Assembly (NCBI RefSeq): GCF_009818105.1
Contig: NZ_CP046564.1
Coordinates: forward strand, 3,224,001 to 3,288,000
Source: Bacillus sp. N1-1
GTDB lineage: Bacteria > Bacillota > Bacilli > Bacillales > Guptibacillaceae
DNA length: 64,000 nt
Direction of reading: 5' to 3'
Position numbers and translations under genes: made by a program. Numbering within the stretch: the stretch's first letter is position 1; each line of letters begins with the position of its first letter. Shown piece by piece: positions 25,245 through 34,196 of the stretch. Below the pieces are notes generated by a model that saw only the letters and a program-made list of their open reading frames with translations, was not told where the DNA came from and did not search any database.

Positions 25245-25799
25245 ATGAAAACAATTTTAAGATCTATGCTTAGCATTCTCCAATCTCACACAGATAGTGA
25301 GCCTAAATCACCGTTACATGTCGGTGAAGTGATGAACTGTTGGACAGCTTTTGCGATTTTTAAAGAAGCTCAAGTTTTTTATCGAATGGCATTAAATACA
25401 ACCGAGGATGAACAATTAAAGAAAAAAACACAGGAGATTTTTGATGCGTCTGTTAAAGATCAAAATAAATTAAAACATTTTTTAATAAAAGAAGGCGTTC
25501 CTCTCCCACCAACATCTCAAGTAAAGCCTGATTCATCCTCAGAAACGATTCCAATGGGGGTAAAGCTAACGGATGATGAAATTGCAAACGGGATTTCACT
25601 GAAGCTGGCCTCTGTGAATGTCCTCTGTGCAACGACCGTTTCTCAGTCCATTCGAACCGATGTTGGGTTAATGTTTCTTGAGTTTCAAACGCACATCCTT
25701 CTGTTTGCTGCGGATTTTAAAACGTTAATGGAAAAGAGAGGATGGCTGAAATCTCCACCACCTTATCTACCCCCTGGCGCGCCAACTCAAAAGCCGTAG
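25245..25799 (+). CDS. DUF3231 family protein, single-repeat form
   Basis: A 184-residue helical protein. The pattern LHVGEVMNCWTAFAIFKEAQVFYRM ... DQNKLKHFLIKEGVPLP ... LTDDEIANGISLKL is that of DUF3231, a ferritin-like/CotF-like family of spore formers. Most members I know are about twice as long with two such units, so this is a half-length form. ATG 25245 has a good GGAGGTAGC site. It ends with a proline-rich tail and a terminator. The role is unknown. Confidence 0.75.
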   Translation: MKTILRSMLSILQSHTDSEPKSPLHVGEVMNCWTAFAIFKEAQVFYRMALNTTEDEQLKKKTQEIFDASVKDQNKLKHFLIKEGVPLPPTSQVKPDSSSETIPMGVKLTDDEIANGISLKLASVNVLCATTVSQSIRTDVGLMFLEFQTHILLFAADFKTLMEKRGWLKSPPPYLPPGAPTQKP

Positions 25800-25824
25800 C
25801 TGACAAAGCTACGGCTTTTGTTTA
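25790..25824. terminator. Bidirectional terminator
   Basis: AAAAGCCGTAGCT-GACAA-AGCTACGGCTTTTG between the DUF3231 gene and leftward bmrD; its first bases overlap the DUF3231 stop region. Confidence 0.86.
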
Positions 25825-25832
25825 ATCTTATT

Positions 25833-27857
25833 CTACACGGCTTGCTCAATCTTTTTCCCTTGTTGAAGCTGATACATTTGAAAGTACCTTCCTTTTTTTT
25901 GCATCAATTGATCATGATCGCCTCGCTCAACGATTTCTCCCTGATGAAGAACGAGAATTTGATCTGCCTCTCTTATCGTTGAGAGTCTGTGGGCAATGAT
26001 AAATGTTGTACGCCCCTTTTTCAAAATATCGAGAGCGTTTTGAATAATCATTTCCGTCTCAGTATCAACATTTGAAGTCGCTTCATCAAGTATAAGGACA
26101 GCAGGATCAAACGCTAACGCTCTTGCAAATGAGATAAGCTGCCTTTGCCCAGAAGAAAGCGTGCTTCCTTTTTCTATAACTGGCTCATCAAAACCGTTTG
26201 GAAGGGAACGAAGCAGCTGATCTGCTCCAACATCGTTTAAAGATTTTTCTACTTTTTCTCTTGAAATAGACGGGTCGTCAAGACTAACATTTGATGCAAT
26301 CGTGCCTGTGAATAGAAATGGATCCTGGAGTACAATTGCCATATGCTGTCTCAGTTCTTGCTTTTTAATATCCTGAATGTTTTTCCCATCTATGGATATT
26401 GTTCCTTTTTGATTATCATAAAATCGAAATAATAAATTCATAATGGAGCTTTTTCCTGAGCCCGTGTGTCCAACGAGCGCAATGGTTTGCCCTTTTTTCG
26501 CTTCAAAAGAAAGATTCTTTAACACATATTCATCTTCTTTATAAGCAAAGGAAACATGATCGAAAGAAACATTCCCTTCATATCGCGGGTAAATTCCATC
26601 TGCTACATCTTCCCCTTCTTCATCAAGAAGCTCAAAAACGCGGTCTGCGGCAACCAATGCCTGCTCTAGATTCGCAAGTTGATTGACCATGTTTGTGACG
26701 GGTTGAAACAATCGATTTAAATAGTCGACGAAAGCATAGAGAACGCCAAGACTTACTACGGCACCTGATGTAAGAGAAGCTCCTCCAAAATACCAAATCA
26801 ATGCTACAAATGAGATATTCCTTAAAATGTTAACCAGGTTATGAGACATTAAAGAATTTAAATGTAAAAGCTTGTTTTGATACGTAAAGTGGCTATCATT
26901 TAATTCTTCAAATTCTTGTTCTGTCATTTGCTGGCGTTTAAAAGCTCTAATGATTGACATTCCTTGAATGGATTCGTTAATCATAGCATTAATGTCACTC
27001 ACTCTTGTCCGGATCACTTTATTAAATTTTGAAGCGTATTTGCGATAAATAATAATCCAAACAAACAGAAGTGGAACAATGGTTAATGTAATAAACGCAA
27101 GCTTTACATCCAGTAAGAACAAGGCAACAAAGATACCTGTCATATAAAAGATACTTGTGAAAAAAGTTGCGAGTACGGTTACATATAGCTCGCGTATCGC
27201 CTCTGTATCATTCGTAATTCTTGCCACTACTTTTCCAGCTGGCAAATTATCAAAGTAGTTGATGTGCAAACGCTGAATTTGCGCATAGACATCTGTTCTC
27301 ATCTTCTGAATGATTCGGTTAGCTGAAGTTTGCAAAAGAAGTCCCTGCCCATATTCAAAAAATGAAGCGAAGACGAGAAGTCCGAAGTATAATGCAATGA
27401 GCCAGATCATCGGTTCAATCTGAGGTTGATAAAAGGCAAGCAGCTCTTCGTTACTTATTTCTGATGCTTCATAGGACTGTTGTTTTCCATCCTTTTCGAT
27501 TGTGAGCGTATTTTCGTTAATTGATCTTTCACCGTCGAAAGCGATCGGTTCGTCAATGAAGTAATAATCACGCCCGATTTGAAGAATTCTTGCCTTTTCT
27601 CCTTTTGCTTCATTATTTTCAAAATGATCGCTTCGCTTATACCATCCACCATCATATTGAACAGCATCTTCCCCCTGATCTGATTCATACCATGGATACT
27701 CAATTCCAAGAATATGAACGTCGATCATCCTTTTAGCAATGAAAGGACCAGATAGTTCCGCTGTCACAGCAACTGTTAAAAGAAGAAGTGCAATTAAAAT
27801 ATTTTTCTTAAATCCAAGTGCATACTTTACTAAACGCTTTCCTACATGTCGGTTCAT
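25833..27857 (-). CDS. bmrD: Heterodimeric ABC exporter subunit, BmrD/YheH-like
   Basis: A 674-residue half-transporter: membrane domain (1-400) and ATPase domain (430-674). It has an extra ~100-residue extracytoplasmic insert after the first helix (residues ~48-150), a hallmark of BmrD. Walker A GHTGSGKS, signature LSSGQRQL, and a Walker B with catalytic Glu (LILDEATSNVD), so this subunit carries the working hydrolysis residue. Length matches B. subtilis YheH (673). The gene starts directly after bmrC (ATG 27857; bmrC stops at 27858). Together they should pump multiple drugs out of the cell. Confidence 0.9.
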   Translation of the reverse strand: MNRHVGKRLVKYALGFKKNILIALLLLTVAVTAELSGPFIAKRMIDVHILGIEYPWYESDQGEDAVQYDGGWYKRSDHFENNEAKGEKARILQIGRDYYFIDEPIAFDGERSINENTLTIEKDGKQQSYEASEISNEELLAFYQPQIEPMIWLIALYFGLLVFASFFEYGQGLLLQTSANRIIQKMRTDVYAQIQRLHINYFDNLPAGKVVARITNDTEAIRELYVTVLATFFTSIFYMTGIFVALFLLDVKLAFITLTIVPLLFVWIIIYRKYASKFNKVIRTRVSDINAMINESIQGMSIIRAFKRQQMTEQEFEELNDSHFTYQNKLLHLNSLMSHNLVNILRNISFVALIWYFGGASLTSGAVVSLGVLYAFVDYLNRLFQPVTNMVNQLANLEQALVAADRVFELLDEEGEDVADGIYPRYEGNVSFDHVSFAYKEDEYVLKNLSFEAKKGQTIALVGHTGSGKSSIMNLLFRFYDNQKGTISIDGKNIQDIKKQELRQHMAIVLQDPFLFTGTIASNVSLDDPSISREKVEKSLNDVGADQLLRSLPNGFDEPVIEKGSTLSSGQRQLISFARALAFDPAVLILDEATSNVDTETEMIIQNALDILKKGRTTFIIAHRLSTIREADQILVLHQGEIVERGDHDQLMQKKGRYFQMYQLQQGKKIEQAV

Positions 27858-29609
27858 TTACAGCACCTCCTTCAGTGAATCTTCAAGTTGCTGTCTGTCA
27901 TATTGCTCTCGGTACCATCCTTTTTGAGTAAGAAGCTCCTCATGTGTACCTTCTTCAATGACTTTTCCATCTTCTAGAACAAGAATACGATCAGCATGCT
28001 TTACACCTGAAAGCCGATGTGTGGCAATAAGCGTCGTTTTACCAGCACGTTCACTTCTTATATTTGCAAGAATTTGTGCCTCTGTTTTTCCATCCACTGC
28101 TGACATCGCATCATCAAGAATAAGAATTTCCGGATCAATCATGAGAGCTCTAGCAATCGAAACCCGCTGTTTTTGCCCGCCAGATAGTGCTACCCCCTTT
28201 TCTCCTACAAGTGTTTCAAGCCCTTGAGGAAGAAGGTGGACATCTTTTTTAAAATCAGATAAATGGAGGACATGGTCGACATCTTGGTCAGTTCCATCTT
28301 TCTTACCAAAAAGCAGGTTTTCTCTTACTGATCGAGAGAATAGCATTTGATCTTGCGGAACATATCCAATCCAGCTTTGAAGCGTTCCAAGCGAAAACTC
28401 TTCGATCGGTACATCAGAAATTTTTATTTTCCCTTCCCCCACTGGGTATTCTCTCAACAATTGCTTTAGCAAAGTGGTCTTTCCGCTACCAGTTCGCCCA
28501 ACGATACCGAGCGTTTGACCTTTTTTAAGCGTAAATGAAACATCATTTAAATTTGTAACTGAAGAAGTTGGATACGTAAACTGAACATGTTCAAAGCAAA
28601 TCGTACCAGGAGAATCGTGATGTTTCGGAGCATGATGTTCCTTAACATCTTCTTCGTGAGATAACGTATCTAATACCCGATTTAATGAGGCACTTCCGCG
28701 CTGCATGACATTAATTAGCTCACCAACCGCAATCATCGGCCAAATCAGCATACCGAGATACACGTTAAATGATACGAGTTCGCCTAATGTAAGTACTTTG
28801 TGAAATACAAGATAAGCACCATATCCTAAACCAATTAAATAACTCATCCCTACAAGAACTTTAATCGTTGGTTCAAAAAGCACATCTATCTTTGCTACTT
28901 CAATGTTCTTACTATAAACATCTTCTGTTAAGTTTTTAAATTTTTGCTGATCTGCCCTCTCCTGTACATAAGCCCGCGTAACGCGCACCCCAGCGATCGA
29001 TTCAAGTACTTGATCATTCATATGACCGAAAGAATCCTGCGCAGCGGTAAAGCGCTTATGAATAACCTTTCCATAACGGTTCATGGCAAGAGCCATTAAC
29101 GGAAGAGGCAGAATAGCCGCAAGTGTCAGTTTCCAGCTAATCAAAACACCCATCGTAACCAATATAAGAAACATAAAGATCGTTGAATCTACCAAAGTTA
29201 AAATACCGAATCCCGCTGTAAGCGACACGGCTTTTAAGTCATTTGTTGCTCTTGCCATCAAGTCCCCAGTCCGGTTTTTCTCGTAAAACGACGGGGTCAT
29301 TTTCAGAAGATGTTTCATGAATCTGGACCGAAGCATTCTCTCAACTAGAAATGCCCCGCCAAATAGTTGATACATCCATACATATGTGACGAGGTAGACG
29401 ACAATCAATAACGCGCCATAAAAAAATAAATAATTTCGTAAGCTATCCCACGTTAAACTTCCTACATTGATTTCATCAATCGCCATTCCAATTAACTTCG
29501 GTGGAATTACCTCTAGAATCCCACCTAAAATCAACAAACCAATTGCAATAGTGTAGCGCTTCCAATGCTGCTTAAAAAACCAGCTTAACTTGTGTAAAAT
29601 CGAGAACAT
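27858..29609 (-). CDS. bmrC: Heterodimeric ABC exporter subunit, BmrC/YheI-like
   Basis: A 583-residue half-transporter: six membrane helices, then the ATPase domain. Walker A GRTGSGKTT, signature LSGGQKQR. Walker B ends LILDDAMSAVD, so the catalytic Glu is replaced by Asp. That is the degenerate site known in BmrC and related heterodimers, where only the partner hydrolyses efficiently. Start ATG 29609 (MFSILHKL) after GGGGGG; longer starts lack a site. Length agrees with B. subtilis YheI (585). A leader of ~340 bases with a short ORF and two terminators suggests attenuation. Confidence 0.9.
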   Translation of the reverse strand: MFSILHKLSWFFKQHWKRYTIAIGLLILGGILEVIPPKLIGMAIDEINVGSLTWDSLRNYLFFYGALLIVVYLVTYVWMYQLFGGAFLVERMLRSRFMKHLLKMTPSFYEKNRTGDLMARATNDLKAVSLTAGFGILTLVDSTIFMFLILVTMGVLISWKLTLAAILPLPLMALAMNRYGKVIHKRFTAAQDSFGHMNDQVLESIAGVRVTRAYVQERADQQKFKNLTEDVYSKNIEVAKIDVLFEPTIKVLVGMSYLIGLGYGAYLVFHKVLTLGELVSFNVYLGMLIWPMIAVGELINVMQRGSASLNRVLDTLSHEEDVKEHHAPKHHDSPGTICFEHVQFTYPTSSVTNLNDVSFTLKKGQTLGIVGRTGSGKTTLLKQLLREYPVGEGKIKISDVPIEEFSLGTLQSWIGYVPQDQMLFSRSVRENLLFGKKDGTDQDVDHVLHLSDFKKDVHLLPQGLETLVGEKGVALSGGQKQRVSIARALMIDPEILILDDAMSAVDGKTEAQILANIRSERAGKTTLIATHRLSGVKHADRILVLEDGKVIEEGTHEELLTQKGWYREQYDRQQLEDSLKEVL

Positions 29610-29716
29610 TCTTTTCCCCCCCAATCTTTTCCCTACCATTGTTTCATTAATCAAAAGCAACCATCACTTCCACCACCCTCAATAGGTTAACTCCTTATCA
29701 CCATACTTAGAAATTC

Positions 29717-29746
29717 AAAAAGACATAGCCGTATGCGGCTATGTCT
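29717..29746 (-). terminator. Second leader terminator before bmrC
   Basis: On the minus strand GACATAGCCG-CATA-CGGCTATGTC followed by TTTTTG, 108 bases upstream of bmrC. Confidence 0.8.
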
Positions 29747-29764
29747 CATCAATTAATTGGACAT

Positions 29765-29794
29765 AAAAAAGGGCACACGTCTAAGACGCGTGCC
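29765..29794 (-). terminator. First leader terminator before bmrC
   Basis: On the minus strand GGCACGCGTCT-T-AGACGTGTGCC followed by CTTTTTTATG, 24 bases after the leader peptide stop codon. Confidence 0.85.
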
Positions 29795-29817
29795 GATTCC
29801 TTTTTGTGACAAAGGGA

Positions 29818-29889
29818 TTACTTCCCTGGCAAAGTGCGTCTATGAGTACATGAAATTGGTTGGATTGTACCTGTTAAAACATGTCTCAT
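29818..29889 (-). CDS. Leader peptide of the bmrCD-like exporter operon (23 aa)
   Basis: Begins MRHVLTGTIQ and ends RRTLPGK. It has a proper AAAGGAG site (29900-29906), an ATG start and a stop 24 bases before a strong terminator that precedes the exporter genes. No structure-forming protein would be this short. The arrangement promoter - short ORF - terminator(s) - exporter matches ribosome-mediated attenuation, known for B. subtilis bmrB-bmrCD although the peptide there is different and longer. A second tiny ORF with AAGGAG (TTG 29682 to 29647, 11 codons) follows the second terminator. Confidence 0.72.
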   Translation of the reverse strand: MRHVLTGTIQPISCTHRRTLPGK

Positions 29890-29926
29890 CACACACACTC
29901 TCCTTTACCGTTATTTTTACTTTGTC

Positions 29927-29956
29927 ATCTTAGCATAATTGTCACAATTTTGTCAA
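29927..29956 (-). promoter_or_regulatory. Promoter of the exporter leader
   Basis: On the minus strand TTGACA (29956-29951), 18 bases, TAAGAT (29932-29927) with an extended TGC just before the -10 box. Transcription would start ~30 bases upstream of the leader peptide. Confidence 0.7.
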
Positions 29957-29961
29957 TATTA

Positions 29962-31008
29962 TTATTTGCTTAATGGATTTACACTTTCTTCACCAGTTAA
30001 TTCTGCAATCATTTCAACTAACAAATCAATTTCTTCCTGTATGTCTTTTAGACTTACCGTTTCAACTGGCGCATGCATATAGCGAAGCGGCAAAGATACG
30101 AGCGAGATCGGCACTCCGTATCCTGTTAAGCGGAGCTTATCAGCATCGGTTCCTGTCATTCTTGGTGTTAATTCATACTGAAGTTTAAGATCAAGCTTTT
30201 TTGCAGCTTTTTCGAGCAGCTGATTGATTTTAATATTAATTGGAGCACCTTTCGCAAGAACAGGGCCGTCCCCGAGATTAACCTCCGTGTGTTTTCTTGC
30301 ATCAATCCCAGGATAATCAGAAGAAAATGTCACATCACAGGCAATGGCCATCGTTGGCTGGATTCCTGCACCAGCAAAGTATGCTCCACCCATATTTGTT
30401 TCTTCGTTCACTGTACTAACTGCATATACACCTACTTTAGGATTTCGCTTAGCGAGTTTTCGTAGAACTTCTGCGACAATAAACGAGCCCGTGCGATTAT
30501 CTAGACCTCTACCACTAATTCTGTCATTCAATAAGTGCTCAACTTCTCGTTTATAGACAGCTAGATCCCCTATTTGAACATACTTTTCGATCTCTTCTTT
30601 TGAAGTTGCACCACAGTCTATGTAAAGATCTTCGAAATTGAATTCTTTTGCTCCACCATGATGTTCAGCATTCACGCCAAATACCCCTGTTAATTTTCCA
30701 TGCGTACCAAGAATCGTTACTTTCATGCCGATAGCAGGTTTATGACTAATACCACCTAACTTTTCCACACGAATGAAGCCGTCTTGATCAATTTTCTTTA
30801 CCATAAATCCAATTTCATCACAGTGGCCAGCAAGAAGAACTTTAAATTCTGCATTAGGATTAAGAACGCCAATGGCATTTCCTGCATTGTCTGTTTTCAT
30901 TTCGTCAGCAAATTCCTTCACATAGTCCATCCATTTATGCTGAATCTCCATTTCAGCTCCTGATGGTGAAGCAGTTGATAACAATTCAAATAAAAATTCC
31001 TGATTCAT
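29962..31008 (-). CDS. ytoP: M42 family metallo-aminopeptidase
   Basis: A 348-residue cytosolic M42 peptidase that trims N-terminal residues from peptides (glutamyl-aminopeptidase/deblocking type). Metal ligands are visible: His in LAGHCDEIGF (near residue 64), Asp in LDNRTG (near 178), the Glu pair in STVNEETNMGG (near 210), Asp in ACDVTFSSD, and His in RYMHAPVETV (near 320). Start ATG 31008 (MNQEFLFELL) after GGAGGTGCTTCGT. It is similar in length to B. subtilis YtoP, which lies in the same general chromosome region. Single gene. Confidence 0.9.
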   Translation of the reverse strand: MNQEFLFELLSTASPSGAEMEIQHKWMDYVKEFADEMKTDNAGNAIGVLNPNAEFKVLLAGHCDEIGFMVKKIDQDGFIRVEKLGGISHKPAIGMKVTILGTHGKLTGVFGVNAEHHGGAKEFNFEDLYIDCGATSKEEIEKYVQIGDLAVYKREVEHLLNDRISGRGLDNRTGSFIVAEVLRKLAKRNPKVGVYAVSTVNEETNMGGAYFAGAGIQPTMAIACDVTFSSDYPGIDARKHTEVNLGDGPVLAKGAPINIKINQLLEKAAKKLDLKLQYELTPRMTGTDADKLRLTGYGVPISLVSLPLRYMHAPVETVSLKDIQEEIDLLVEMIAELTGEESVNPLSK

Positions 31009-31102
31009 ACGAAGCACCTCCGAATAGTTGATTAGTTCCTTTTTCATTGTATCTTACAGCTAGTCTTCATTCTAGTTTTGGATGCAATGGATTCAGTTCA
31101 AC

Positions 31103-31137
31103 ACAAAAAAAGCACCCCGGATTTAGACGGGGCACCT
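31103..31137 (-). terminator. Sugar kinase terminator
   Basis: On the minus strand GGTGCCCCG-TCTAAAT-CCGGGGTGC followed by seven T residues. Confidence 0.83.
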
Positions 31138-31139
31138 CA

Positions 31140-32096
31140 CTATTTCGATTCTTTCAATAAAATTTCTTCCACTTCTTCTTTCGTTGGCAGGGCAGTCATA
31201 GCGCCTTTTGTTGCAGCTGCTAAAGCGCCAGAAACGCTAGCAAATTGCGTCATTCGCTCGAGCTCTTCACGCGATAGTTCAGTAAGAGAGCCAACATATT
31301 CGTTAAAACCATGAAGAATGCCTGATACAAATGCATCGCCCGCACCTGTCGTATCAACCGCTTTTACTTTCATAGCAGGAACTCTGAGTGAATAGTTAGG
31401 AGTAAAAACAAGACTACCTTCTCCACCCATCGTAATGAAAATAACTGGAATACGATAATGAGCTAATTTTTTAATTCCAGCTTGCACCGTTTCTTCACCA
31501 GTAATGAAGGTCAGTTCTTCTTCAGAAAGTTTTAGAATGTCTGCCTCAGATAGCATGGAAACAATCGTTTCTCTTGCTCGATCCTCACTCTCCCATAGAC
31601 CAAGTCGTAAGTTCGGATCATAGGAAATGAGCAATCCATTTTCTTTTGCCTTTTCAACAGCTTTCTTAGTAGCTGTTCTAGAAGGTTCACTAATCATGGA
31701 AATCGATCCGAAGTGGAGAATCCGATGACGCTCAAATAACTGTTCGCTTATTTCTTCTTCACTTAAGAAACGATCTGCACTTGGATTTATGTAAAAGTCA
31801 AAGCTACGTTCACCATTTTCAGCATTCGTCACAAATACAACGCCTGTGCGGGCAGATTCAGTTAGAATCATCGTTGAAACATCTACACCATAATTCTTTA
31901 ACGTTTCTTGAAGAAAACGTCCAAGCACATCATCGCCTACTTTTCCAAGAAAAGTGGAATTTACGCCTAGACGCGCAAGCCCAACTGCTACATTTGCTGG
32001 AGCTCCACCAGGGCTTTTTTGATACGTTAAATTGTCCTTGTCAAGAGGTATAAAATCAATTAATGCTTCCCCTAAACTAATGACACCTTTACTCAT
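31140..32096 (-). CDS. PfkB-family carbohydrate kinase, fructokinase-like
   Basis: A 318-residue ribokinase-family enzyme that phosphorylates a sugar with ATP. The N-terminal GEALIDFIP and PGGAPANVAVGLARLG blocks are typical for fructokinases. The C-terminal DTTGAGDAF holds the anion hole and catalytic Asp. Fructose is the most likely substrate by family; other ketoses are possible. ATG 32096 with a TAGGAGGAAGTAG site. No transporter or regulator adjoins it; it ends in its own terminator. Confidence 0.87.
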   Translation of the reverse strand: MSKGVISLGEALIDFIPLDKDNLTYQKSPGGAPANVAVGLARLGVNSTFLGKVGDDVLGRFLQETLKNYGVDVSTMILTESARTGVVFVTNAENGERSFDFYINPSADRFLSEEEISEQLFERHRILHFGSISMISEPSRTATKKAVEKAKENGLLISYDPNLRLGLWESEDRARETIVSMLSEADILKLSEEELTFITGEETVQAGIKKLAHYRIPVIFITMGGEGSLVFTPNYSLRVPAMKVKAVDTTGAGDAFVSGILHGFNEYVGSLTELSREELERMTQFASVSGALAAATKGAMTALPTKEEVEEILLKESK

Positions 32097-32198
32097 ATCT
32101 ACTTCCTCCTAAGTCTATCAATTGTAGAGCTGCACCAAGGGTACAGCTTTTCCGTAATCATACCATGGCAAGGTAAAACACTAAAGAAGAAAACGTCA

Positions 32199-33569
32199 TC
32201 ACCCCATGATCTTCTTGATGATTTTCAGCCCGTTTTTGGCTGATGGGTATCGGAAGGCGAAATCAAACTTCGTGGTTTGTTTCACAATGCTCTTCTCATG
32301 TGAGAAAGCTTCAAAGCTTGCTTTCCCATGGTAACTCCCCGTACCACTAGACCCAACGCCACCAAAAGGTAAATAAGGAGAGACGATATGCATAAATGTG
32401 TCGTTCATACACCCTCCACCAAATGAAATAGATGATGTTATTTCTTCTTGTTTTTGTTCGGATTCAGAGAAAAAGTAAAGTGCGAGCGGTTTTGGACGGC
32501 GACGTACTTCGTCAATAACCGTTTCAAGTTCTGTAAATTCAAGCACAGGTAAAATAGGACCAAAAATCTCTTCTTGCATAACTGGATCTTCCCATGAAAC
32601 GTTGTCCATAATCGTTGGAGCAATAACCCGATCACTTGCTTTATGCTGTCCACCAATTAATACGTCTCCATCGGCTAAAAAACTTTTTAACCGGTCAAAG
32701 TGACGATCACTTACAATATGACCGTATATTTCATCTGATATTGGATCTTCTCCGTAGAATTCAATCAGCACATTGTTCATTTGTTCGATCAATTCCATTT
32801 TCACGTCACTATGGACATACAAATAGTCAGGTGCGATACAAGTTTGACCAGCGTTCGTGAATTTCCCCCACATGATTCGTTTTGCAGCAAGAGCTAAATT
32901 GGCGTCTTTGTCAACAATCGCCGGACTCTTCCCTCCCAATTCAAGCGTAACAGGGATAAGTTGCTTTGCAGCCGCCTCCATCACAATCTTTCCTACAGCA
33001 ACACTTCCTGTGAAAAAGATGTGATCAAACGGTTGTTTCAAAAGTTCTTTACTCGTTTCAACGCCACCTTCAATAACCACAATGTACTTTTCAGGAAAAA
33101 CTTCTCGAATCATTTTACTAATAAGAGTTGAGACAGTAGGTGTTAATTCTGATGGTTTTAAAACGGCACAGTTTCCCGATGCGATTGCTCCAATAAGTGG
33201 AGCTAACTGAAGTTGAAATGGATAGTTCCACGGCGCTATGATTAACGTTACCCCGAACGGCTCACGGTGAATGACGCTTTTAGAGCCAAAGTGAGTAACG
33301 GGTGACTTTACTTTCTCCGGTGTCATCCACTCTTTTAAATGCTTAAGTGTGAACTTAATTTCTTCTAGAAGGAAACCAATTTCAGTTGTATAAGCTTCCC
33401 ACTCTGATTTATGCAAATCATCTTTAAGCGCTTGTAAGATCTCAGGTTCATACTCTTTAATTACGTCTCTTAACGTTTCAAGCTGTTTTTTTCTAAACGA
33501 ATAGGATTTTGTTTCCCCTGTATAAAAATATTCTTTTTGCAGGCTTACTTTATCAGAAATATGCTCCAT
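32199..33569 (-). CDS. ywdH: Aldehyde dehydrogenase (class 3-like, YwdH-type)
   Basis: A 456-residue NAD(P)-dependent aldehyde dehydrogenase. Visible residues: the catalytic Asn in IIAPWNYPF (near 113), Glu in LELGGKSPAI (near 208), Cys in FTNAGQTCIAPDYL (near 242), and the NAD-site FTGSVAVG (near 185). The length equals that of B. subtilis YwdH, and the short class-3 form lacks the N-terminal extension of betaine or acetaldehyde types. The physiological aldehyde is unknown; fatty aldehydes are common for the class. ATG 33569 after AGGAGAG. Monocistronic. Confidence 0.9.
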   Translation of the reverse strand: MEHISDKVSLQKEYFYTGETKSYSFRKKQLETLRDVIKEYEPEILQALKDDLHKSEWEAYTTEIGFLLEEIKFTLKHLKEWMTPEKVKSPVTHFGSKSVIHREPFGVTLIIAPWNYPFQLQLAPLIGAIASGNCAVLKPSELTPTVSTLISKMIREVFPEKYIVVIEGGVETSKELLKQPFDHIFFTGSVAVGKIVMEAAAKQLIPVTLELGGKSPAIVDKDANLALAAKRIMWGKFTNAGQTCIAPDYLYVHSDVKMELIEQMNNVLIEFYGEDPISDEIYGHIVSDRHFDRLKSFLADGDVLIGGQHKASDRVIAPTIMDNVSWEDPVMQEEIFGPILPVLEFTELETVIDEVRRRPKPLALYFFSESEQKQEEITSSISFGGGCMNDTFMHIVSPYLPFGGVGSSGTGSYHGKASFEAFSHEKSIVKQTTKFDFAFRYPSAKNGLKIIKKIMG

Positions 33570-33720
33570 CTTATACTCTCCTCTTAACGACTTTATTGTT
33601 CTTTAGTTTAAACATTTAAACATAATATGTCAATTTTAAAACTCTTATATAGGTTTATTTCTCCCTTATTGAGGGGAAAACCTGCATAAAAGCAATTCCT
33701 GTAATCAACACTATACAAGG

Positions 33721-34140
33721 ATGCAGTTAAGAAGGAGGCAATTTACTATCGAAACACTTGGTCATCATATTATCGCCGAAATGTGGAATTGTAACAAAGA
33801 AAAACTAAACGATTTAGTCTATATAGAAGAAACATTCGCTAGTGCGGCTCTTGAAGCTGGAGCAGAAATAAGAGATGTCGTTTTTCATCCATTTGAACCT
33901 CAAGGTATAAGTGGGGCGGTTATTATCGCTGAATCCCATCTAACCATCCACAGTTTCCCTGAACACGGCTATGCTTCTGTTGATGTCTATACATGCGGAG
34001 ATAAAATTGATCCTTCCGAAGCAGCGAATGCGATCGCAAGGTCATTAGAAGCAAAAACCATTCACACAGTGAAAATCCCACGTGGCGCAGGAGAAATTAC
34101 CGTAAAAGAAATCGAAAAAAGTGGTGTGGAATCACAATAA
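33721..34140 (+). CDS. speD: S-adenosylmethionine decarboxylase proenzyme
   Basis: Makes decarboxylated SAM, the aminopropyl donor for spermidine. The self-cleavage site is in [19 protein letters not shown]: Ser of ESHLTIH becomes the pyruvoyl group, and the downstream His and Cys (YTCGD) are conserved. The start is odd. ATG 33721 is the only conventional in-frame codon, but it has no spaced ribosome binding site, and a perfect AAGGAGG (33732-33738) lies inside the frame. Nine bases after it is ATC (33748), which aligns with the family's METxGxH start as IETLGHH. Translation may begin at AUC, giving 130 residues instead of 139. Confidence 0.9.
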   Translation: MQLRRRQFTIETLGHHIIAEMWNCNKEKLNDLVYIEETFASAALEAGAEIRDVVFHPFEPQGISGAVIIAESHLTIHSFPEHGYASVDVYTCGDKIDPSEAANAIARSLEAKTIHTVKIPRGAGEITVKEIEKSGVESQ

Positions 34141-34148
34141 TTGACTGT

Positions 34149-34187
34149 AGAGAGGCGGTTCCATACGCCTCTCTATTATCGTTTTTA
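34149..34187 (+). terminator. speD terminator
   Basis: AGAGAGGCG-GTTCCATA-CGCCTCTCT, then ATTATCGTTTTT. Confidence 0.7.
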
Positions 34188-34196
34188 ATGTTGAAT

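Noticed and set aside
29687..29749. Second MRH... ORF before bmrC (20 codons) inside the second leader terminator
   Set aside because: It has no ribosome binding site, and its sequence is that of the terminator stem; only the shared TGATGAGACAT is reported.
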